DNA of 64,000 bases, from the NCBI RefSeq assembly GCF_963678635.1, contig NC_087066.1:32989301-33053300 (forward strand), written 5' to 3'. The notes under the pieces were generated by a model, which was given only the letters and a program-made list of their open reading frames with translations, ran no database searches and was not told the origin of the DNA. Within the stretch, counting starts at the first letter, position 1, and the number at the start of each line of letters is the position of its first letter. This DNA comes from Symsagittifera roscoffensis (taxonomy: Eukaryota; Xenacoelomorpha; Acoela; Convolutidae). Below are positions 19,336 to 28,856 of this stretch, in pieces. Position numbers and translations under genes: made by a program.

Positions 19336-20124
19336 TTAAAACTTAACTTTCTCTTCAACAATAAATTTCACAAATAGCACATCAGTATCTACATCAAGTT
19401 TTCCATATCCACTTGTTAAAATATCCATTATTTTGCAAAAAGCGGCAGAATGGGGTCCATTAATTAAACTTTCAAATCTTTTCAAAGTTTCTGTATTCAT
19501 CTCATCTGTTTGAACATGTCTGCTTTCTGTATGTTTCTTTGAAACTGAAGTCGAAATTCTTACGGATTTGTTTGACGTCGACGATGCAGCAGGCGTAACT
19601 GTATTATCAATTCGTTTCTGTCCCCCAACGGCCGGAGATTTCTTGCAAACGTTTTGATTTGGTGAAGTTTGTTTGTTAGATGATGTTGCAGAAAGCAATA
19701 AATTGGGTAAACGTTTTTTGATTGCAGTGAAATCTAACAAATCGAGATTGGCTGCAACAGGTTGTGCTGAATAAGTGAGAGCTAGTTTAAGCTTGTCAAA
19801 TAACTCACCGTTTCCTTTGACATCTTTAGCAGGAGAAATTAAGTATTTGAAGCAAGTGAAAATACAAGGAACACTGAAACATTTTTGAGAAGGAAAAAAT
19901 TGGTTTAATTGTTCCTCTGAATCTACTTGAATCAATATATGGTAATGAATTTTTTTTTCATTCTCGACTGAAAAAGGGCAATATTCAGATTTGAAGTGGC
20001 TTCCAAAAACATAATTTTTAAAAGTAGATAAATTAGGAATTTTTTCAGTGATAACAAATTTGAAATTTGGTTGAAATTTTTTGAAATAATCAGGTAACAC
20101 AACTTCGAACATAGCTTCTGCCAT
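19336..20124 (-). CDS. HUH endonuclease/Rep-like protein (candidate)
   Basis: A 262-aa protein. The first ~125 residues show three motifs in the order and spacing of rolling-circle Rep nucleases: FKFVITEK (motif 1-like strand), IHYHILIQ (HUH-type metal-binding pair, about residue 59), and FKYLISPAK (candidate catalytic Tyr, about residue 93). The second half is Ser/Thr/Asn-rich with SNKSVRISTSVSKK, ending in a short folded segment; no helicase motifs are present. It would be a nickase/initiator lacking an SF3 helicase. Motif order is seen; activity is inference. Start ATG 20124 (MAEAMFEV). Confidence 0.48.
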   Translation of the reverse strand: MAEAMFEVVLPDYFKKFQPNFKFVITEKIPNLSTFKNYVFGSHFKSEYCPFSVENEKKIHYHILIQVDSEEQLNQFFPSQKCFSVPCIFTCFKYLISPAKDVKGNGELFDKLKLALTYSAQPVAANLDLLDFTAIKKRLPNLLLSATSSNKQTSPNQNVCKKSPAVGGQKRIDNTVTPAASSTSNKSVRISTSVSKKHTESRHVQTDEMNTETLKRFESLINGPHSAAFCKIMDILTSGYGKLDVDTDVLFVKFIVEEKVKF

Positions 20125-20138
20125 TTTGTAAAGGAAAA

Positions 20139-20510
20139 TTAATTCGGGTCGTGCTTGAAATCCTTTGTGTTTGAGGAAAGTTGAGATTTCCTGGCTCGTT
20201 TACAGTTAGATTGTGGTTTGTCTTTGTTTTCAACAGTATCAGAAATTTCACTTGTTTGCGCTCGGATTGACTTTCCCGACTTTAGTAATTTTGAAAATTC
20301 TTCGCTGCTTAAGGAAAGTCTTTGTACACATTCAAATTCAGCGCCTTCAGCTGCTTTTTTGAAAACTTTCAGGAATACATAAGTTCCAGTTTGGTCATAT
20401 GTTTTCAATGTAGCACGCACTAGTCTTTTACTGTTTTCCGAAATATCGAAATAGCAATCGCCAAAATCTTTATCTGCATCTGCTGTGGTGCTTGTTTTGG
20501 TTTTATTCAT
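20139..20510 (-). CDS. PC4-like ssDNA-binding protein (candidate)
   Basis: A 123-aa product. Residues about 20-75 (FDISENSKRLVRATLKTYDQ, then YVFLKVFKKA and QRLSLSSEEFSKLLKS) follow the pattern of the PC4/p15 fold: strands with basic residues, then a helix. Such proteins bind single-stranded DNA or act in transcription. The C-terminal third is basic with CKRARKSQL, an NLS-like patch. It is the first gene of the leftward block and lies 14 nt upstream of the HUH-like gene, so a role in replication or early transcription is plausible. The fold call is from pattern only. Confidence 0.45.
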   Translation of the reverse strand: MNKTKTSTTADADKDFGDCYFDISENSKRLVRATLKTYDQTGTYVFLKVFKKAAEGAEFECVQRLSLSSEEFSKLLKSGKSIRAQTSEISDTVENKDKPQSNCKRARKSQLSSNTKDFKHDPN

Positions 20511-20996
20511 TGTAACGAGTAAATTTTCAAAGTAACTTGATTCAAAACTGAATAGAAAGAAATGAATGGTTCCGATTGATTGTATATGTCTGCAAAAGAA
20601 AGCGGCGTTGTATCTATTTTAATTTATATACACATGTACTTTATATCGCAAAGATATTGGATTGCAATTTAGTTCACATGGATAAGTATTTTGTGCATGT
20701 ACAACTGATAAGAATTTTAATGGGTGTTAAAGGTCACAATGTTTAAACGTTATTTTTGATACAAGCTATTTGTTTGAATGCAATTTAGATAAACATAGAA
20801 TACCACCCAAGGTAACATAAATATTTTACACGCCCTCCCTTATTAAACCGATTAAAAACTACATAGGAGGTCTTGAAATTTCTAATTTTAGAAGAACCAA
20901 TCCCTATTTTAATCTCTTGAGGCGTTTTCACAATTCATTTCAGTTTCATTTCTCTCCGCGTTACGTTTGTCATTTTCTTCCAACTTTTCTTCAAAA
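20511..20996. promoter_or_regulatory. Divergent intergenic region (likely bidirectional promoter)
   Basis: A 486-bp AT-rich region between the leftward block (start 20510) and the rightward gene (ATG 20997). It has TATA-like stretches on both sides, for example tttaatttatatacac near 20620 and acataaatattttac near 20820. No ORF. Its position makes it the obvious control region for both units. Confidence 0.5.
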
Positions 20997-21632
20997 ATGC
21001 CTTGTTATATTATTGCCGGATATTCCAATTACGAAAGAACCATTTTTTATGAAACCGTTCACGGTAATTTTGTAGCAATAATTAACGAAGAAAAAAGTTT
21101 CAATTCTGATGAGTGGACTTGTACTCATCACGTTATGATTCCCAAAAATTTTTTACATTTATTCAGTAAACTTTCCTTAAAAAATTCAAAGAAAGACGAA
21201 GAACTGAATATAAAGTATTTGAGTTATCTTACCAATTCTGGTAAATATACGGATCCTGACGAGCCTCTTGCTCTTCAGGTTGATATTTCAACTTTATCAA
21301 AACCAGTAAAAAAAATTTTGTATAAATACGATTGTGATGTTACTCCGATGTGTGAAAACCAATTAGAATACTTTGAAGAAATTGAATTTTTTGATCGTTT
21401 ATGGGGAATGGAACAAATTGAGTCACCATCAGTAGTTACCCCGAAAGCTGATCCTTCCCCTGTAGTTTCACCATGGCTTGACGAACCGGGTTGCTCAACT
21501 CCAAAGCGTACCCCTGTGGCTACTGTGAGCAACCACATGGAAAACTTAACCCCTTCTCTCTGTCTAGCGCCAAAGAAAAAAAGGAAGTTAACAACACTAG
21601 AGAAAGCGCAGGAGTATTTGGACCTTATATAA
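20997..21632 (+). CDS. NLS-bearing unknown protein, divergent gene of the Polinton
   Basis: A 211-aa product from ATG 20997 (MPCYIIAGYSNYERTIFYET); the longer frame to 20967 lacks an ATG. The N-terminal two thirds look like a folded alpha/beta domain with many Tyr, Phe and Asp/Glu. Then comes a Pro/Ser/Thr-rich linker (SPSVVTPKADPSPVVSPW), and near the end PKKKRKL, a classical monopartite nuclear localisation signal, followed by a short helix ending YLDLI. It is the only intact gene facing right from the central promoter region, so it may be an early regulator. Family not recognised. Confidence 0.6.
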   Translation: MPCYIIAGYSNYERTIFYETVHGNFVAIINEEKSFNSDEWTCTHHVMIPKNFLHLFSKLSLKNSKKDEELNIKYLSYLTNSGKYTDPDEPLALQVDISTLSKPVKKILYKYDCDVTPMCENQLEYFEEIEFFDRLWGMEQIESPSVVTPKADPSPVVSPWLDEPGCSTPKRTPVATVSNHMENLTPSLCLAPKKKRKLTTLEKAQEYLDLI

Positions 21633-23944
21633 CTTTGAAACTGAGGTTGAGTTTTTTTGATTTTTGTTTGTATTTATTGTGTATAATAATTTAACTTTAA
21701 AATTGAGTTTGAGTTTGTATCTTGTATTTGTTCATTAATTATCACACGATTGGGTTCTGATTAAAAATTTATTTCAAAAGCCTTTAAAAATTGAAGTTAC
21801 AAAAATCATTTATTTTTATTAAATTGACTATTTTTTTTTCAATTAAAAACAAAAAAAAAATCCGTAAAATTTTCATTTTTTCCACAAATAGGATTTAACA
21901 TATTAACATTGAAGTTCTTATTTACATTAGTGATCTTGACAAAAAACTGAAAAGCATCCATATATATATATGCTAATTTTAAGAAAACAAGATTAAAAAA
22001 ATCAATTTCGTCTTTTGAAAAAAGATAATTAACGTCAAAAAAAAAACTGGAAAAAAATAATTTTGGATGAAAACTTATGTTGTCATATGTTTATTCAAAT
22101 AGTTATCATACAAATTAAACATAATGAAAAATAGTATAAAAGATGTTTAAAACCAACTTTTTGATAAAAATACTTATTTTTTTAATGTTTTTTAGTTAAA
22201 AATTTGATTTTTTAATTACAAAAAGGAAAAAAAGCATTAATTTTTTTCTTTTTCTACAAATTGGAGTTACCATTTGATCATTGATACTGTTGTCTCCAAA
22301 AATGATCATATTGAAAAAAATACAAGTATTCATCATCATGCTAAATATTTGAGAAAAATAATAAAAATCAAACTTTTTAATTGATGACTCATCGTTTTTT
22401 CATTTTTCCGAAAAAATGCGATTTTCAACCAGAAGACGCAATTTTTTATTATGAGCAAGTGGTGTTATTATGAAAGTGCATTGAGGGGCACGACTAATGA
22501 GATTGTGGGAGTAGATGTTTTTTCAATAGTCTTCGAGAAAAACGCTAATCCCCTTAATCCCCCCTAAAACAACAAACTCATTTCTCTTTACAGAAAAGTA
22601 TTTTTTCGGACTTTTTTTTCAAATCGAAAGACAATTGAGACAAATTCATGATGACATGGACCGTGCAACCGCTCCGTGATTGACATCATTGATAGCAATG
22701 CGCCTGGAAAGTTAAAAAACTGTCATTTTTCAGTTTTTGCTTTACTTATTCATCATTTCAACTGTTTTTGATACTAATTTTGACATTTTTATAGGATATT
22801 CTGTCCCCATGACAACTGGGATATTTAGGATCTATCATGTGTTGTGACATGCTCAGTTTAAAATTGAATTTTCAAAATATTCCGTACTTCGAGACGTACA
22901 TTTTGGAATGTGAAACTCAATCATAGACTCTATCAAAGCAATTAGGAATTTTTAAATGTTATTTTTTATTCTAAACAACTTTTATCTTCAAAAACAAGTC
23001 CAATAATAAAATACTTTTCAGATAACAAGAAGTTGTAGCTTGTTCAGGACGACTTATACACCATATAACAAATATTAAATTTGTTTTTGCCTTCATAATT
23101 AAATCTCAAAAGTCAAAAATTCTCGAGATATCATGACGATTTTGCTGGAACTAACGTGTTGATATAGCTTGTCAAATGAAAAAGTTCAAGTGTTTCATTA
23201 TTTTTGTTTATACAAGCTGCAGTTTTTTTTTGCTAACCTTCTTGGTTATGGGCAAAATTTAGTACTTTTTCAACATAGTAATTTAGCAGCATTGGTTATA
23301 ATACGAAAAGTCAGTAGCATCAGTTATAATTTTAATCTTTATGTGTTTGTTAAATAAAAAAACAATAATTCAAAAATCATTTTCAACGTTCGAAAAACCA
23401 TATTTTTTTCAATCTGAAATCTCTCTCCATAGCGTTGAATTGCAACATTTCATGAAATTTTGTATTCAGCCACATAGATTAAAGATATCGACGTAGCTTC
23501 AGAATAATCTTTAGTTTGAAGCTCTAGTAATAAAAAGAGTTAGGTATAACTTTTACTGCTCTGTTTAAGTAGGCGTTAATCTGTTAGCAGGGTGTAACAA
23601 CTTTAATGCTGTCATAGTTTAACGGGTGGAATAAAACTTTTTATTACATGTTCACATTTTTCATTATAAGGTTCAAGTTCACGGGTTAACAAGTAATCAT
23701 AGACATAAAATTCTTAGTTGCATTCGTCTAATATGTTTGTGATTGCGATAACTAGTATCAATATGCAAAAGTTGACCTCTCTATTTATAGTTTTCAAACC
23801 GTTGCTAGACGATATTTTGTTACTCAACATGATAAGCTAATAAATCAGTCTCCACTCCCAAATTGAAACTGAACCAAAACTAAAATAGTCAGGACAAAAT
23901 TCATTGATTCAACCTACTCATAAAAGAAAGTTAGTTTTCTGAAA
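21633..23944. other. Polinton non-coding AT-rich stretch
   Basis: Strongly AT-rich sequence with many A/T homopolymers and no ORF of note. A short repeat of tatatatatatgctaatttt type lies near 21960. It may carry decayed right-arm genes or replication/packaging signals; nothing specific can be read. Confidence 0.5.
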
Positions 23945-24541
23945 ATGTCTACCAGTTCAAAAATTGCTTTTGGTCTTAGCGACCAAGCTGAATTTTCAAA
24001 TCGCCTATGGCGGTTTTACAATTGTGTAAAAAAGACGACTTACTACCGGCTGCCGGCCTACCTCGAGAGTGTCTTATACAGAAGGGCTTGGGATGTGCCA
24101 CATCCCGAACTGTTTGTGGCATCTACGGATCTCTTCCTTCAGTTGGAAGAGTGTCCTGACGAAGAAGGAGCAGAACACTTTCTGCAAAGAACGGAGACAT
24201 GGCTCTGGAAGGACAAGGTGGAAACAATGACGGTGGAATTCTGGGAGCGGTTCAGAGACCAAGTTGAGAAAGCAACTTCTTATAGGAGCGAATGTTTCCA
24301 GTTCTGGATGGAGAAGTGTGAAGGCGCACCGTTTCATCGGTACTCTCTTCAGGTGTTTCTTGAATCCTTCAAGAAAAAAGTCATCTTTGATGACTTCGTC
24401 AAAGTACGGCAGTACTCACGAGACGACGTAGTCAACAAGCATGTGGCATGGCTTCAGATGGAGGTAAAGCGAGCACTGAAGGATGGATCTGGATTGAAGG
24501 CACTTGTGGAGGAATATCCGGAGGCCGCCGAATTCTGCTAG
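23945..24541 (+). CDS. Tryptophan-rich unknown protein (right-arm ORF)
   Basis: A 198-aa product from a clean ATG (MSTSSKIAFGLSDQAEF) with eight Trp and many Glu, Phe and Arg, predicted largely helical (for example WERFRDQVEKATSYRSECFQ and VNKHVAWLQMEVKRALK). It stands out from the AT-rich DNA on both sides by its balanced base composition and GC-rich codons. AATAAA occurs at 24684-24689, 143 bp after the stop. No family recognised. It may be a cargo gene or a host-interaction gene acquired by this copy. Confidence 0.6.
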   Translation: MSTSSKIAFGLSDQAEFSNRLWRFYNCVKKTTYYRLPAYLESVLYRRAWDVPHPELFVASTDLFLQLEECPDEEGAEHFLQRTETWLWKDKVETMTVEFWERFRDQVEKATSYRSECFQFWMEKCEGAPFHRYSLQVFLESFKKKVIFDDFVKVRQYSRDDVVNKHVAWLQMEVKRALKDGSGLKALVEEYPEAAEFC

Positions 24542-26130
24542 TTTTCGGGCGACAAAGAGTCAGTGGTGGCTCCCTGATGCGACCCCCACCTTTTGAGTGG
24601 ACAATACTTCCCGGCGAGGAAGGGGGGCCCGATAGCCAATCTTTCTGTGAAGTATAATTTGCTTTTATCTTTCCTTACTATCCAATAAATTCAAAAACCT
24701 TTGCGTCTATTCCGAATAATCAAAACAAAATTAAATAATCAGTTTTCAGTTTGTATTCAATTGTTTTTTGTTATCAGGTTCTCCAGAATTGATTGAGGAA
24801 AACGGCAAAACTTAAATATAAGATTTACTACCATGTCATACGTTGTAGCAAACGAGAATCAATTAGAAGAAAATGCCTTTGAACTTGTCATTGAACAATC
24901 AAGGAGTCTCAAATCAAAGAACGATCAGAAACTATCATTGTTAAACTTATATTCTGTTTAAACAAACTTGTTTATTTTATTCATAGTAACTGTGTTGAGA
25001 CCAATTCAATTGTTTTATCGAGATTGTTTAGTAAGAGTAATGTTTCAGACATATGCAACCTGTTAGGAAAGAATCAGTTGAAATTTTAGAGCTATTTTTT
25101 GCTTACTTACTCCGCTCAAATTTTGCTGAAGTCAAATTTTCTTGATCAGGTCTCTCCGAGTTTTCAAAAAAGTATTGCAACACTAGATTTACGGTTTTAA
25201 AAAATCACACTAGAATTCTTAGGCCAACAAAACTTCCATCACAATTTAAGTCTGTTAGCTTCCCCGTTTGGTATCTAAAATTAAGAAAGTTCATTTACCC
25301 ACACCAAGCATACCATTTACGTAGTTTATCACAATTCTCTAGTAATCAGTTTCGGAAAGAGCGGTGTTTATAGGATTACCTGTATATTCAAAAAATTTTA
25401 AAAAAAATTATCGAAAACTTTTCTTTTAAAAAAATTGGAAAAAATTTTTGGGAAATTCGACCAAAAAATTTTTGAAAAAAAAATTCAAAAAATTTTTGTT
25501 GAAAAAAAAAATTTGGTAAGAAATAAATAAATTTTTGTTAAATATTTTTTTTCATCAAAATTAAAATTAAAAAAAATTGGAAAAAAAATTTTCGAAAAAA
25601 AATTGAAAAAAAAATTGGAGGAAATTTCGAAAAAAAAGAAAAATTTTTTTTTTAAATTTTGAAAAAAAAAAATTTTAAAATTTTGGAAAAAAAATTTTTG
25701 AAATTTTTTTTTTTTCATTTTTGAAAAAAAAATTTTGGTGAAAAAAATTTTTTATTAGTGAAAGTTTTTTTGATGACTCAGGTTTTTTGTGTAAATGTGG
25801 GTGGGGGTGGGGTAGATTAAATGATTATCACCTTTTTTAAATGAGGGGTGGGGGTCTTCTGAAAAGGATGCATACCTTTTTTTCACTTTCAATTTTCATT
25901 GTAAGTTTAAAAAACAGTTGAAGGTAAAATGATTAGTCAGCATCAGTTTTTTTTTTGGCTACATGCAAGCATTCTGCTAAAAAAATCACAAAGGTGACTC
26001 AATGGTTGCTAACTCATAAAAATAACATCGAAATTCTCGCCTCTGAAAACTAATAGCACCAGTTACCACAAAGATTAAGATTCTGGATTTGGCTGAAATT
26101 TTTGACTGAAATTTTTGCGAGGAAAAAGAT
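24542..26130. other. Polinton right arm: small ORF and A/T homopolymer tract
   Basis: Contains a 42-codon ORF (24833-24961, MSYVVANENQLEENAFELVI...) of doubtful reality, and a low-complexity tract at 25395-25760 of mixed A and T runs. Open frames in the tract give only Phe/Lys peptides. A GGGTGGGG-rich spot follows at 25798-25850. Confidence 0.45.
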
Positions 26131-26502
26131 GAGATAGTCGACTGAGATCAGGAGAGCTCGAGCCAAGAAGAAATCGTCACGCAGGATTTGAATTATGGGT
26201 CAGAAGATAGCTTTCATGTGTTGAATACTCAACCGAACCGATCGTTGAGAGACCTGTTAAAAAGTATCACCAGCTATGAAGCTCTAGATCCAAGTAGAAT
26301 TCGTGTCACGGAAATTGCTGAGAGTGATATTGAAAGTGTTGATTTGGTTGATCCAAATGCAGTCACTTCTTCTTCGTTTTGGTTGATCCAAACACAGTCA
26401 CTTCTGCTTCGTCATCAGACGATGAATGGTACCTCGATCGCGAAGCAGTTGAAGACTCAGCACCGCAGTCAAAAAGACGCAAAACAAACAAAAAAACTCT
26501 AA
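26131..26502 (+). pseudogene. Acidic unknown protein, frame broken by a 35-bp tandem duplication
   Basis: The plus-strand frame from about 26138 (after a TGA) reads an acidic Ser/Glu/Gln-rich segment, then SLRDLLKSITSYEALDPSRI and SDIESVDLVDPN. At 26346-26380 a 35-bp segment beginning GGTTGATCCAAA is repeated at 26381-26415. Because 35 is not a multiple of three, the frame changes there. After the second copy a different frame carries an acidic stretch (SSSDDEWYLDRE) and a basic NLS-like SKRRKTNKK before a stop. This looks like a recent inactivating duplication in a nuclear regulatory-type protein. No ATG is visible upstream. Confidence 0.55.
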
Positions 26503-26910
26503 GGTTGTGTGTTTGATTCAAGTTGAATACAAAATTTAATGTTGTAAATTAGTGTACTAAATTATACTTACTTTCCACGTTTGTTCACAGTTGTGTAATG
26601 GCGGGTTACTTCAAATCTGCTCTTTGGTTCTGCGTTATACTATTTTATCTGGAACGGTTTTGAGAGTTTCCATTTTGGAATTGACACAAAATTGTTTTTT
26701 TTTGGTGCATTTAAACAACACTCGTTTTAGAAGATTGTGTGTGTAATTCAACCATTTCATTTCATATCTATTTTCACCAAGACCATAGAGTTTGTAGGAA
26801 CATGCATATTTTTAAAAATTCGGTTAGCACAATAAAGTTAATAGTAAGTACTAAACGTTTTCTAGAAGCCCCGAAAATTGTTTCCTCTTTCATATAAAAA
26901 GTGGTATATG

Positions 26911-27746
26911 CAAGTCTTAGAAATGGCTGCAGCAAAATTAATGGACACTTTTTGCTTTCATCAGTGTTCTCGTTTTTCAAGATCTTTAGCCACTTCAACT
27001 TATTAGCTCTTTCAATCTTTCTATAAAATCAAAGCTTTTGTCATAGATTTCAGACGTTTAGTTTTCAGTCTCCTGTAGACAAGGAAAATGGAAATGTCGA
27101 AATTTTCAAGCCAATTTCATTATTTTAGAGTTTTCAGTGTTCCATAATTTTTCTTTGTTTTTTACCTTCAGTTGGCTTAAAGAAATTTTTCATTCTTATT
27201 TTGGTCAAATTGAATTTTGCCTAAAAAGAGGTGGCGGCCGCCGCACTTGACGAATTTTCCTTTCTTCGAGATTCAGCAATAAAACATGCATTTTTGAAGG
27301 AAATCGGTCACCGCAGGCAACAGTTAAGCTACGCTGCCAAAATCTTGTGCTTTCCTATATACCAGATAGTTTGATCGCATATAATAGGTATATAACGTCA
27401 TTTTACATGTAAACAAACCAATACCCCCAAACTTTCGAAGGGAAAACATGCACCGACCAAAACTTAATTCCATTCCCGTTTCCACAACGTACAGTGGGAA
27501 TACTCAATAATATACCGAAGTTTTACATGAGGACTATTAGGTATAAAATTATACATGGTGACAATTAGGATTTTTACATAGTGACCATTAGGTATAAAAT
27601 TATACATGGTGACAATTAGGATTATTACATGGTGACCATTGCTGATCATTTAATACATGGTGACCATTATGATTTATACCTAATGGTCATCCATGTATGA
27701 CAACCCCCCCCCCCCCCCGATCCTAGTGCACTATATGCATACTACT
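26911..27746 (-). repeat. Polinton right terminal inverted repeat
   Basis: Reverse complement of 10108-10936. It contains the mirrored iteron-like copies (TACATGGTGACCA type) starting at 27524, 27552, 27575, 27603, 27626 and 27654, again 28/23/28/23/28 bp apart, and a C-run at 27704-27718. Confidence 0.93.
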
Positions 27747-27752
27747 CAGCAG
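27747..27752. other. Target-site duplication, right copy (CAGCAG)
   Basis: Identical to 10102-10107. The following bases (TTTGTCAATAAAACAATTTC) continue the host repeat as seen at the intact site after 29087. Confidence 0.95.
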
Positions 27753-28856
27753 TTTGTCAATAAAACAATTTCCATTGATTTGAAAACAAGGTTTGGCTAG
27801 GATTTGAATCCAAGTTCTCGTCCGCTCTGAAGTTTCATGGATAATAACCGATTATGTTGGATTTTCATTGCCAGTCTCTATAAAATAACAAAAATAATTG
27901 ATTATACTCGGTTGAAAATGGATTATAATGATAACATTTTTTAGGCAATAACTTCCCAAATTAATCAATTATAATCAATTATTTTCAACTTATTTTCAAA
28001 AATTGAGTTTTTAATTGTCGTTTCTAGCTCAAAATAATGCTCGGGATATTAGCTCTGCATTTTTAAGGGAAATCAGTCACAGTTTTTAAGAATTTTTTTT
28101 CTTCAATTTTTCAAAATCATATAGTGGGGGAGGGGGTATAACTGAAAAAAATCGCATTACGAGGCCAAACTGTGCACTGGATAGGCGCACAACTTTGTGT
28201 CTGTATGTTCCTGGGCTCCTAAAACTAATCTTTAATTAAGTTCGAAAATGTAAATGGACTCCACTTACAAAATTTCCGTGGATTCTGCGTACATATGAGT
28301 GTAACGTAAGTTTTGTCGACACATTCGTTGTATCACGGATTCCGCAACCAGCAAATATAGCTAGTTGTTTTGGATATCGCAATTGTGAGTGTATTCCTCA
28401 AAATGTTAAAGGGAATACGCAATTGTAAGCGGGTTCCGCGAAATTTAAGTGAATTCCAAATTGTGTTCAACACTGAATTTGCTTATGAATAATTAAAAGC
28501 TAGAGCTGGAATTTTTATCACTAGCAATGCGGAATTTAAAAGCAAGGACTTAACCATTGTCAGCAGAATCCACAGACATGCCTTAAAACATTGGTTAATT
28601 AAATCGGTGGATGTCATTTTTTAGTATTTCGGAAACACAACACCGAATAATTTCAATATTAGGAGTCATTGAGTTCAGAGTGTATGGAAATACAACGCAC
28701 AACATATCGTCAAATTAGGTTAGTATTTGGGACTGCGTCAATCCCAAATACTGATTTTGGAAGCATAGCTCCGAATAAATTCAGTAATTGTAGTCATTGG
28801 GCTGAGAGTGTATGGAAAGACAACACACAGCATATGGCAAAATTATGGCATAAATA
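27753..28856 (+). repeat. Right part of tandem unit 1
   Basis: Nearly identical to 29088-30189 at an offset of 1335 bp. It contains AATTGATTATAATC-type palindromic stretches (about 27890-27990), a G-rich run near 28124, the terminal repeat GCATTACGAGGCCAAACTGT at 28154, and several GGAATTCCGCAA-like short repeats. Confidence 0.85.

Larger units (their letters stand above)
10108..27746. mobile_element. Maverick/Polinton-type integrating virus-like element
   Basis: This 17.6-kb element has 0.83-kb terminal inverted repeats starting AGTAGTATGC and ending GCATACTACT, with a 6-bp target duplication. It carries a viral gene set: DDE integrase, adenain-like protease, packaging ATPase, and F54H12.2-like capsid protein with companion structural proteins. 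Size, TIRs, 6-bp duplication and the AG terminus all agree with what is known of Polintons. An uninterrupted homologue of the target at 28862-29110 confirms both junctions. Most genes point left from a divergent region at 20511-20996. No PolB-type polymerase gene is visible, which is unusual for the group. One in-frame stop in the integrase and a frame break at 26380 suggest an inactive or partly decayed copy. Confidence 0.95.

Noticed and set aside
25485-25718. Phe/Lys ORF
   Set aside because: Product of A/T homopolymer tract.
27464-27649. 61-codon ORF in the right TIR
   Set aside because: It reads the iteron-like array and gives only repeated peptides.
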